A program made the translations under genes and the position numbers. From Flavobacterium gawalongense (lineage in GTDB: Bacteria; Bacteroidota; Bacteroidia; Flavobacteriales; Flavobacteriaceae), in the NCBI RefSeq assembly GCF_007097265.1, contig NZ_VJZP01000003.1, positions 62,001 through 126,000 of the forward strand: DNA of 64,000 nucleotides, given 5' to 3'. Shown here piece after piece: positions 13,639 to 23,500 of this stretch; within the stretch, counting starts at the first letter, position 1; each line of letters begins with the position of its first letter. Below the pieces are notes generated by a model. The model had not been told where the DNA came from. It did no database searches and saw only the letters and a list, made by a program, of their open reading frames with translations.

Positions 13639-15762
13639 CTAATAATCAAAATACCAGTTAAAAACATCGGAACGTATCCCTAAAGTAAACCAATTGGTAC
13701 TTTCATTGAAAGTGGTTGCCGTATTTTTAGTTGGATCAAAACTTCTATAAATATAGCTTCCAAAAAACTTCAGATTAGTTGCAGGATTTATCAAATAACC
13801 GGCTTGAATATCTGTAATAAAAACAGCCGTTTTATTTCCTTGACCTACTTTTACACCGCTGTTTAACGCTCTCTTTTCATCATAATCCTTATAAATATTC
13901 CCTCCATAGTTAAAACTGTCTTCTGTAGTATCAAAATCCAATCCACGAGTACCCACAGTTATTTTTGCATCAGCAAAATACCTGTCTTTATGATAACGGG
14001 CTATCGCGATGAACTCCTTGAAATTTCCTCCCCATTGATGCCCTATACTTTGGTTGTTATGACCGTAATTTGTGATGGGAACACTATGAGAATATACATA
14101 AGGACGCACATGATTATATTCTAACTGCAATACTAAATTATCCACTTTGAAAGCATTGTAATACTTAACTCCTAACTGATAACCATATTTATTTTTCCAA
14201 CTATTATCCCTTTCTTTAATGTCTCCAAGAGAAAATTCATCAAGTATAAATTGTCCGTATAGGTTTATCTGATTATTCCATTTGTATTTATACGTCAAGC
14301 CTAAAACCGCATTTCCCGTTCTGGCAGAAGAAGCAAATTCAACCGAACGATAAAAAATAATTGGATTTACAAAACTCACATCAAATCCTCTATCATTCGT
14401 ATTAGTCCAAATTACCGATTCAAAGAAACCAAGATTCAATTTATTTGACACATTCCAGCTCAAATAATGGTTTGCCATAAACTTTGTAGCATAGGTTCTT
14501 TCGAGTGTAACCTCGGGTCGAACATCTTTCAGCCACATGTAAGTATTGGTGTATTTTATTTTCCAAAAATTAGTATTCAATTTAAAATAGGGATACGAAC
14601 TCGCCCCATCACTTTCTAATAAAGAACGGTATCCATCCCCAATAAAATTTCTTCCATAACCCAATTGTAAATCGACGTATTTACTAGGTGCAAAAGTTAT
14701 ATTGGCTTCAGCCAAAGGAAAATCATACGCATCTGTTTTAAAATCTTTGGCAATTCCCATACCCAGAATAATCGCAGGATTTCCACCAGCAGGCTTTATA
14801 GATTCTGCATAACGATTAAAATAATCCGCAAATCTTCCCTGACTTTCAAAAACCGTAGTCGTAAAATTAAGCTGCTTTCCTAATCCACCACGAAAATTGA
14901 TTGCGCGCGTATTTATATAAGTGTAATTTGCTTCCGTTTGAGATGCTTTACCAACTTGTAAATCCAATATAGGATTCAAAGTAAACCAATATCCATCACC
15001 TTGAATTTCAACCGTATTTTCATTCCATAATTTTCTGGTCCACCAGCCGGAAACATGCTTCTTAAGTTTATCATTTACGGCTTTAAGGTCGTAATACTTT
15101 GAAACTTCTACATAAGTATAAGGTTTTGATGCCGTATGATTGTTGCTGCCCACTTGATTTAAAGAAGCGTCAAACTGAGCATAGTAACTGTGCGAAAAAG
15201 GAATATTCAAATGACTTTCAAACTGCGGATTGTTGAACTTTTTATAGACCATACTATCTAATTCCGTAAGTTGTTTTGTTTCATTTGGCAAAATTTCTGC
15301 TCGAGCAAGTGCTTCCGAAGCCAATTGCTCCGGACTTTTCAATGGAATAGCTATTGCATTTGTATATTTAGAATAGGTTGGTTTCCCATTATAAGTTGCT
15401 GGTTTAATTTTAGGGAAAACACCAAAAACTCGTTTAGTTTCTTTTAATAAATCCTCATCGATGGCATTTACATAAATTACTTTGAAAACACCATTACTAT
15501 CTACTTCAAAAAGCACCTCTACACTTCCTTTGAAGTTGTTTTGCTTAAGGTTTTCAGGAACTTCAAAATTTTGAAATACAAAATTTTGCACTTGATAATA
15601 AAAACAATTTTCTAATTCTTTAGATTGTAAGTTTTCACAATTCAAAAAAACAGGAAATCGTTCGGCTGACATACCCGATTGTACTGTACTATTATTTATT
15701 CCTTGCGAATAAATAAAAAATGAATAAAATGATAAAAGTAACGTTGACAAACCTTTTTTCAT
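13639..15762 (-). CDS. remB: Outer-membrane beta-barrel protein with TonB-C-like N-domain, probable gliding protein RemB
   Basis: A 707-residue exported protein: signal peptide (MKKGLSTLLLSFYSFFIYSQG), a TonB C-terminal-like domain (about 70-150, FKGSVEVLFEVDSNGVFKVI to ATYNGKPTYSKYTNAIAIPL), a linker, then a large C-terminal part of alternating aromatic strands like Wzi/outer-membrane barrels (for example YVDLQLGYGRNFIGDGYRSL), ending in an aromatic residue run NWYFDY. The gene order sprA-gcvH-vanZ-deoC-this gene is, to my recollection, that of Flavobacterium johnsoniae remB, a gene linked to gliding motility. The assignment rests on order and architecture, not on a sequence search. Nineteen base pairs separate it from deoC. 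Confidence 0.65.
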   Translation of the reverse strand: MKKGLSTLLLSFYSFFIYSQGINNSTVQSGMSAERFPVFLNCENLQSKELENCFYYQVQNFVFQNFEVPENLKQNNFKGSVEVLFEVDSNGVFKVIYVNAIDEDLLKETKRVFGVFPKIKPATYNGKPTYSKYTNAIAIPLKSPEQLASEALARAEILPNETKQLTELDSMVYKKFNNPQFESHLNIPFSHSYYAQFDASLNQVGSNNHTASKPYTYVEVSKYYDLKAVNDKLKKHVSGWWTRKLWNENTVEIQGDGYWFTLNPILDLQVGKASQTEANYTYINTRAINFRGGLGKQLNFTTTVFESQGRFADYFNRYAESIKPAGGNPAIILGMGIAKDFKTDAYDFPLAEANITFAPSKYVDLQLGYGRNFIGDGYRSLLESDGASSYPYFKLNTNFWKIKYTNTYMWLKDVRPEVTLERTYATKFMANHYLSWNVSNKLNLGFFESVIWTNTNDRGFDVSFVNPIIFYRSVEFASSARTGNAVLGLTYKYKWNNQINLYGQFILDEFSLGDIKERDNSWKNKYGYQLGVKYYNAFKVDNLVLQLEYNHVRPYVYSHSVPITNYGHNNQSIGHQWGGNFKEFIAIARYHKDRYFADAKITVGTRGLDFDTTEDSFNYGGNIYKDYDEKRALNSGVKVGQGNKTAVFITDIQAGYLINPATNLKFFGSYIYRSFDPTKNTATTFNESTNWFTLGIRSDVFNWYFDY

Positions 15763-15780
15763 GCTGTTTTCTTTGTGAAT

Positions 15781-16524
15781 TTAGTAATCAGTTTGTGAAT
15801 TTTGCCCATTCGCAATTGCTTTTGCTCCCGAAGTTCCAATACGTTTTACACCCAATCGAATCATCTCCACAGCTTCTTCATAAGTCCTTACTCCTCCAGC
15901 TGCTTTTACCGGAAGTGGCGAAGCATTTTCCAACATCATAATAATGGTTGGAATAGTAGCGCCATTTGGTAAATTATCCTCTGTTTTATAAAACCCTGTT
16001 GATGACTTTACAAAAACCGACTGGTACGATTCTTCGGTGAAATTTGAAATAACACTGTTTTTTATCAAAGCAGACAATTGTATAATCTGTTTATCATCGA
16101 GTGCTGCCACTTCAATAATCCATTTTACAACCTTATTATTTTCAAGTCCTAATAGCGTGCATTTCAGCACTTCATCTTTAACCAAATCAACATCCCCGTT
16201 TTTGAATGCTTCGTAATTACAAACGAAATCCAAATCATCAGCTCCGTCTTCAATCGCTTGAATTGCTTCAGCAATTTTTTCATCTACACTAGACTTCCCT
16301 TCAGGAAAATCAATCACTGTCCCTATTTGTAAATTTGAATTGGCATCAACAATCATTTTTTTTGCTGTAGAAACCATGTCAGACCGAATCATAATAAGTT
16401 TAAAATGCTCATCGATGGCTTCCTGAATGAATTTTTTAGCTACAATAGCATTTTCGACTTCACTAAGACCTGCTTGTGTTGCGGTTTTTAAATAAGTAGA
16501 ATCTAAATATTGTTTAATATTCAT
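15781..16524 (-). CDS. deoC: Deoxyribose-phosphate aldolase
   Basis: A cytosolic class I aldolase (247 residues) that splits 2-deoxyribose-5-phosphate into glyceraldehyde-3-phosphate and acetaldehyde in deoxynucleoside breakdown. The Schiff-base lysine lies in SVFVKSSTGFYKTEDNLPNG, the second active-site lysine in LPVKAAGGVRTYEEA, and the phosphate-binding loop in RIGTSGA near the end. The usual length is 220-260. A minus-strand TATTTTTG (16564-16571) 40 nt before the start may be its -7 element. Confidence 0.94.
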   Translation of the reverse strand: MNIKQYLDSTYLKTATQAGLSEVENAIVAKKFIQEAIDEHFKLIMIRSDMVSTAKKMIVDANSNLQIGTVIDFPEGKSSVDEKIAEAIQAIEDGADDLDFVCNYEAFKNGDVDLVKDEVLKCTLLGLENNKVVKWIIEVAALDDKQIIQLSALIKNSVISNFTEESYQSVFVKSSTGFYKTEDNLPNGATIPTIIMMLENASPLPVKAAGGVRTYEEAVEMIRLGVKRIGTSGAKAIANGQNSQTDY

Positions 16525-16672
16525 TTTTCTTGTGATTTTATGATACCATTAAAGTCCAATTAGCAAAAATACATTTTAAATTCACATTTATTTAATATAA
16601 ATAGTTACTTTATAAACAGGTTTCTTTATTTATAAAATTCTTTGTCGTTAAGAAAGAAAAACTTTCTAACTA

Positions 16673-16700
16673 TAAAAAAAAATCCCACCAAAGTGGGATT
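16673..16700 (-). terminator. Rho-independent terminator after vanZ
   Basis: AATCCCAC, CAAA, GTGGGATT forms a perfect 8-bp stem (16681-16700), and on the minus strand it is followed by an unbroken run of T. It begins 10 nt after the VanZ stop and closes the sprA-gcvH-vanZ direction before deoC. Confidence 0.85.
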
Positions 16701-16710
16701 GTATTATGGA

Positions 16711-17094
16711 TCAGTTTTTATTCAAACTAGTGTACTTATTAAACATTAAAATCATACAAACAGCAAGAGTCGCTCCTGATAAATTTGCTAAAATATCAAA
16801 CAAATCTCCTTTTCTAGTTGTGGTAAATAGCGCTTGTGCTATTTCAATTGCTATTCCAAAAAAAATGGAAAGCATAAATGATATTATCAAAGGCTTAAAG
16901 ACATCTAAACTATTCATTTGCTTCTTAAAAAATAAAAACCAAAGCGATGTAAACACAAAATGAAAAAAGGAATGAACAACTTTATCTAGATTCGTAATCT
17001 GAACAACTGGGATATCGTTTGATTTTATTAAACAAAAAAAGACTATTAACCCTGTCCAAGATAAAGCTGCCCAAAAATAGAATTGTTTATGCAC
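16711..17094 (-). CDS. VanZ family membrane protein
   Basis: A small membrane protein (127 residues from 17094) with four predicted helices, of the VanZ-like family whose molecular role is not settled. Visible segments are [40 protein letters not shown] (the typical D-K-x-x-H), [20 protein letters not shown] and a last helix. No ATG exists near the conserved beginning. A GTG at 17094-17092, overlapping the gcvH stop, gives VHKQFYFW directly before the first helix; another in-frame GTG lies at 17118. Translational coupling to gcvH is likely either way. Confidence 0.82.
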   Translation of the reverse strand: MHKQFYFWAALSWTGLIVFFCLIKSNDIPVVQITNLDKVVHSFFHFVFTSLWFLFFKKQMNSLDVFKPLIISFMLSIFFGIAIEIAQALFTTTRKGDLFDILANLSGATLAVCMILMFNKYTSLNKN

Positions 17095-17467
17095 CAATAA
17101 GCTCTTTGTAAGATTCACTCGAAAGCAACGAATCTATTTCAGCTTCGTTTGCAATCTTTATTTTTATCATCCATCCCGCTCCATAAGGGTCTGAATTTAC
17201 ACTTTCCGGTGTGCTTTCTAATGCATCATTAAACTCGACAATCTCACCTGACAATGGAAGAAACAAATCAGAAACAGTTTTAACCGCTTCAACAGTTCCA
17301 AAAACTTCATCTTTTTCTAAAGTCTGGTCTAAAGTTTCCACCTCAACATACACGATATCCCCTAATTCTTTTTGTGCAAAATCAGTAATTCCTACTGTTG
17401 CGATATCGCCTTCAATACTAACCCATTCGTGATCTTTAGTGTACTTTAAATTTGCTGGTATGTTCAT
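17087..17467 (-). CDS. gcvH: Glycine cleavage system H protein
   Basis: The lipoyl carrier of the glycine cleavage complex (126 residues), which shuttles the aminomethyl group between the P, T and L proteins in the cytosol. The lipoylation site is Lys63 in [20 protein letters not shown]; the N-terminal [20 protein letters not shown] and the C-terminal [10 protein letters not shown] are family hallmarks. It lies downstream of sprA and overlaps vanZ by 8 bp. A minus-strand TACATTTG (17515-17522) about 48 nt before its start suggests an own promoter in the sprA-gcvH gap. Confidence 0.96.
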   Translation of the reverse strand: MNIPANLKYTKDHEWVSIEGDIATVGITDFAQKELGDIVYVEVETLDQTLEKDEVFGTVEAVKTVSDLFLPLSGEIVEFNDALESTPESVNSDPYGAGWMIKIKIANEAEIDSLLSSESYKELIGA

Positions 17468-17514
17468 ATAAATACTAATTGATAATTATTAATTGATAAT
17501 TGAATTTTAGGTGA

Positions 17515-17522
17515 CAAATGTA
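17515..17522 (-). promoter_or_regulatory. Putative -7 box of gcvH
   Basis: TACATTTG on the minus strand matches TAnnTTTG exactly. The leader between it and gcvH carries two copies of TAATTGATAATT (17476-17487 and 17490-17501). No TTG with correct spacing is seen, so support is partial. Confidence 0.35.
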
Positions 17523-17560
17523 ACAATCTCAATTCAAATCTTGTTTAGATTTTAAAAAAA

Positions 17561-20500
17561 TTAATTCCCAAAATTATAACGTAGCGTAAATCCAGATCTA
17601 ATATTTGTTAAAGGAAAAGAAGTTGATATTACCGCTTTCGAAAATGAATGATCATAATAGAAAATTGCTGTCAAATTTTTGCTGAATGCATAATCCGCAG
17701 TAATTTTTAAAGACCAAATATTTTGTCCTCCCGCCAACTGATTGTTATCATAATCTAAATACCGAACAATCGTTTGATTATTTCGATACGAAAGATCTCC
17801 TTTTAAGTTAATGTCACTTTTTATAATTCCTGTTGGGTTGTCCGCTAATCTAGAAGAGAAAATCACATCTTTAAATCGGTAACCAAGTCCTACAACATAT
17901 TCAATTCCTTTTACTTCCGTCAATAAATTATTGTCAAAACTCATCGATAACGCTCTGTCTTTCTTTATTTCGGTAAGCACTTTTAATGAACTTTTCAATT
18001 CAAAATCCATTCTTATAAGCGGACTGAATTGCTCCACTAAATTGATATTTGACATGATAGTTTTATTGAAAATATTTCCTCCCAAATCTGTATTTAGTTC
18101 TCCATTAGGTTTGTATCCTGATGGTGCTTTGTCGTATTCAAAATTAGACCTAAACGCATTTATCGTATAAGAAGCTCTGTAACTATGCTGCATAGAAAAG
18201 CGTTTGAAATTCTTCTTAAAAAAAGCAAAACGCATCAATCCATTGTATTTTACAGCCCAATTTGGTATTGGAAAGCTTCTGAAAATTCCAAGTGAAACAT
18301 CCGATGCATTAGTCCCCGAATAAGCAGATAAAAAGGCCGGTAACAATACGGCCTGGCTATTTTTACCAAATCCAATTGGGTAACCCTCATTTGTTAAATA
18401 AATGTCCCTTTGCGTATATTTTGGATCTGATGGATCTGTCGGGATAGGATTTGCAGCATCACCATATCTTGGAATTGATCCACCATAAAAATTCTGAGCC
18501 AATCGATCAGCGATCATCAATCGATTAGTTTTTAAATCATCAAAAGCTGCTGATGCATTTTCATCACTGGTAGAGAATGACGTTTTTATTAAAACCGTAG
18601 AAATTGAAAAAAGACCATAACTGTATGGAGATCGTGGATTATATTCCCCATTAGTAACATCATATTGCTCAGAAAAATTTTTGGAATAGGCTCTGTCCAA
18701 TGACAAATCAATTTTTAAATCAGGTAACAAATCCACATTAGCTGTAGCTTTAAATAACCTATTGGTAACTTGTGAGTAATTTTGATTAAAATCAGGATAA
18801 TTGGTAAGCCATCCGTTCTTAGCCGTTTCATATCGAACGTCATCTTGGCTTCCAAAAATAAATCCTAAAGAAGGTCTTGATGAACCCAAGAATCCTACAC
18901 CCGGTGTATATCCTGGCAAAATTGTACCACTATTTTCAGTGTAATTCATTTGGACATTCTTAATGCTGGTTAAAATACCTCTCAACCCATCTACAAATTC
19001 ATTGCTTTTTGCAATTTGTTGTGTATTAGTATTCACAACTTTTTCCCCAGGTTTTGGAGCGGCTGCCTTAGGTTTAGGTGCAGATTTGTTTGTGTTTTTT
19101 GTTAGCCCCAAATACTTATAAAGCGCATCCATATTAAATGTTGCATTCAAATTATTTGAGCTTGCATTTTGAACAGTATTCCCTAAATTATAGCTATTCC
19201 CTTCAATTTCTATTTGTGATAAGGCATTAGACGCACGTTGCCAGCTGTAATCACCTGTATAAGAATAATTCGCTTTTATAAAACTAAACAGCGGAATTTT
19301 ATTAATGGGTATTTCATAATTCACAACCAATTGCTGCATGTGTTGATTAGGATCTCCCATATCCCAATAACTATCCCATATTGTGAAACTATCAATAGGT
19401 TCATTGTTTTCGTTCAAATAGCTTTTCACAATATTACTGGAAGAAGCTGTATAATTTAATTTTAACGATTTTGTCAAATTATAATTAAACCCATACTGGT
19501 AATTAAACGCAAAATTTCTTCTGTATAATGGATCAAGACCTATTCCTTCCACATCAACTTGTCTAAATTGCTGACGGTTGTACTGTCTGATAATATTGGT
19601 ATTAAAAGAAATATTGGAAGGCAGATAATTAAAGTTGAAATCACTCAGTAATTTCCAATAATCACTTTTCTTCATGAAAGCTGTTTTCTTGAACGGCTCG
19701 ACAGGTTTTGGCTGAAAACTATAGGCATAATCTATAGATGAATTGGCTTGTTGATCTACATAATCCTCTATTTCAAAATCATGACGTTCTACCTGATTAA
19801 AAGACTGCGAAAAAGTGAAATTTTCCGGATCATAAACACGTTGTTTTTGCTCTGGACTTCTTTCTTTTCTAACCCCGATAAAATTGATGCTTTGACGTTT
19901 CGTATAATCAATCGCTCTCCTTTCAATATTATCTTTTTCGGCTTGGTCAGTCGTATTATCCAATAACTGTTTTAATTTGATGTCTTGATTAAAAGGGTCA
20001 TATTCCGGAGTAATTGTTTCTTCACCAATGGCATAATTGAACGGTAAATTAACCCCCCATTTTGGAGGCAATAATTTCCCTAAATTGACATTAGTTACTA
20101 TATTATATTGTTTAGTGTCCTCACGATTTCTTTCATTTGGACCTTCTTCTAATGCTCCAAAACCAATCGTACTTTTTTTACCTGTGGCAGAAACCGTGGC
20201 AAAATCAGCGAAATTCGAATCTACATTCAACACGGCTGCCATCCCGCCCTGATTATCCATATCAGCTAAACGTAGCTCATTGAACCATACTTCACCTTTA
20301 ATGTCTTGATGGGTTTCATTACTTTTTACACCAACCATTAATGTTCGTGCTAAACCAAAATTAGGATTTCCTTTTATACCTAATCTCAACTTATTATTTT
20401 TGTTTGCCAAAGACGGATCAAGCTCTTCTTCATTTTGATAATAAATTCCATCCAGTGGAAGTGTGCTTGGATCAATGCTCATAGCCAGAATCTTCAATTT

Positions 20501-23500
20501 GGTCAATAATGCCAATGACAAATCTATTTCATTATCTTCAGGCCAAACAGCTTCGGCACTTAAAGCAGCACAATCAGAACTAGATCCAGAAGAAGGAACA
20601 GTAACTTTTAAGGGAATCTCTATTTGATAAAAATTTTGTGTAAAATCATTTCCAAAACGAATAAAACCTACCATTTGATTATCACGAAGCGCAATCTCAT
20701 TTGGCAAAGATTCTGCGTGTAAGAACATTTTTAATTTTTTGAACTGACGCATGTCTATATTCACATTTTTAAAAACAGCTCTTGAATCTTCCGGTTCCAA
20801 TCCGTCTCCTGATACTCTTAAAGAAAGCGATTGTTCATTCTGATTAATAACGGTATTATTGTTATACAATTGTTCCCTAACCACTCCTGGTGGAGTGATA
20901 TAATTCACAGGACATCTCTCATTATTTTCTTGAACATTTACTGCTAATACATCTAAAGTAGTTTTGTCATCAGCAATATTTGTATCATTAAAATCAAGTG
21001 TATTGGCATATCTTCTCCATTCTCCTCTTACTAAATCTAAAGCTCCAAAACGAACCGTTACCCGATCATTAAACCCCGTCATGAACATTCTCATGAAACG
21101 AATTGATCTAAAATCGGAAATATTTCCAATAGTATTTTCGGGTTGCGAAACAGGTATTTTAAACTGAATCCATCTAGCGTCAGTAATCGCCCCGTTTGCC
21201 AATGTGACTTGAGTACTTCTTATATCAGTAATGTAATTTTGTCCAATACTCATATTAGGTTTAACATCAATACTGTATTCATAATACGCATTGATCGTAT
21301 TCATAGTATTATCTCTATTAATATCTTCCACATCAGGAACGGTAGAAGCCCCTCTATTGGGATCATTAATATCAACAGCTGAGTTACCGTCTACACCATT
21401 ATACTTTTTGTATCGGTCCAAAACATTTCCTGAAGCATTCAAATAATAGGTATAATCATCTGCAGCGGGATCCGATTCAGACGCAAAATTATTGTAAATC
21501 GCACCTTCTTTGGCATTAGCCAAACCATCTAAACCTACATCCTGATTGGTTCTATTATCTGCATTGGTATCAAAAGCATAAATTAAGGATTGTGATGCGG
21601 GTACATCTCCCCAATTGGCTGTTCCTGGATTTGGTTTTGAAATAATTTGATCTGGCCCAAGTCCATTTTCATATTGCTTTTTTCCATCTTTCAAAACATC
21701 CTCTGAGACTTCTCCTAAATTGAAATAGATTTTACCGGTATTGGATTGAGGTATTTCACCACTTCCCACATAAGGATCTAATATCCAAAATTGAATATAT
21801 TCTACATTTCCTTGTTCGAAATTAGTAGAATTTAAAGATCTCATAATCCCTCCAAAATTATCTGTCGGGTTTGTAGAAACGTTGGAACTATTATTATACG
21901 GACCTCTATCAGAAGGATAATAACTTAAATCCAATGTATTAACAACTTGAGATTGTCCTTGTGCAATATCCGTTAAGGGATATAATTCTTCACTGAAAAT
22001 TCTTCTGGTAGTATTAAACGACAATTCTTCATTTGAAATTCCAGATGGTTTTTGAGTATAAAATACAGGATCTATGGAGTACCATGCCAACTTGGCTCTT
22101 TTAAAACCATAACTCAAATCGTTAGCACTGGCATTAAAATCATAAGTGCTTCTGGCATTTTTCTCCGGAGTCGATGACAAACTCCAAGAATACGGAGAAC
22201 GCATGTCGATGGTCGATTGTGAACCTTCAAAATCATCTACGTATATAGTTGATTCCCCTTCAAAACGATCTGCTTTTGGAGAATCCGGTTTCAAAAATGC
22301 AATTTCTCCTCTCACCGAAAGATTAGAAGGCACATCAGTATCCAGATTAGGCAATTTATTTACTAATCGGGTTAAGAAGGGAACTTCAGTAGAAAAATTG
22401 GAATTAAATCCAAAAATAGTATTATTTACAGATTCCTGACCAAAACTGGATTTTTGGGTAAATGGCTTCTCCGTCATTTTTAAAAAAGTCGCTCCAACCA
22501 AAAAATTATCAGAAATTTTATGTTCTACATTTACACCCATAAACCTTCTGGTTTGCTGACCAAAAATAGAATTGTTTTCTAAAGAAACTTCAATAGGTGT
22601 ATTTGAAGCCTGAAGAGATGGATCTAGAATTTGAACTCTCCCCAATTGATAATTCACACTATAATCAACTCCTTCAACTAAAACTCGCCCTCCAGCTGTA
22701 ACCACAACTGAACCTCTGGGAACATTGAAAGCACCAATTGGTATTCCGTCACCACCCGTGGATTTGTATTTCCCCCTTAATAAGAATTTATTTTTTTCAC
22801 TGTCTTGTAACGCACCAGATTGTGTGTTACGATACATGTTTCTGAACACGTATTTCTTTTGGTTCTCATTATAATCTGCAATAGGGTCGCCATTATATCT
22901 CTCAGTCTGATCACTTCTTAATTTTTCAAACAAGAGTTCTCCAAATGGCTCTTTGGTGGTAAATATAATTCTACCATTTTGAGCGTCTATGGTTAAGCCT
23001 TGCATAAAATCAAAAAAACCATCACCACCCGCTTGAGGGTCATTATTATAATTGAGTTTATCCAAATTAAACACTTTCAGCAAAGGGGTACTGGTTACCA
23101 AATCTTCCGGTTGTGGTAACGGTGCGACAATATTAATATAATTTAGAGGTGATGGATCCGTATATAAAATATTAAATCTGAAGTCTTCTTGTTTCACTTG
23201 ATAAGCACCTGGAATCTGATAAATATTTTTCATCATCAGGTTCCAAACAGGATTTTTGACATTGGTCAAATTGCTTTTCAGCATTTTCAATATCAAACTC
23301 TGTGTAATAATTGCCTGATTTGATTGATTAGTCCCCGTTACAACGGTTGCATCTACTCCGTCATTACCAAATTCACCCACTTGATAAACTTTATCTCCAA
23401 TTGTATATTGATACGCAACGGCTAAAACCTCATCATTAGCTAGTCGTTGTTGCAATGAAATATACCCTAATTGACTATTAAAAGTATATTCATTAGGGTT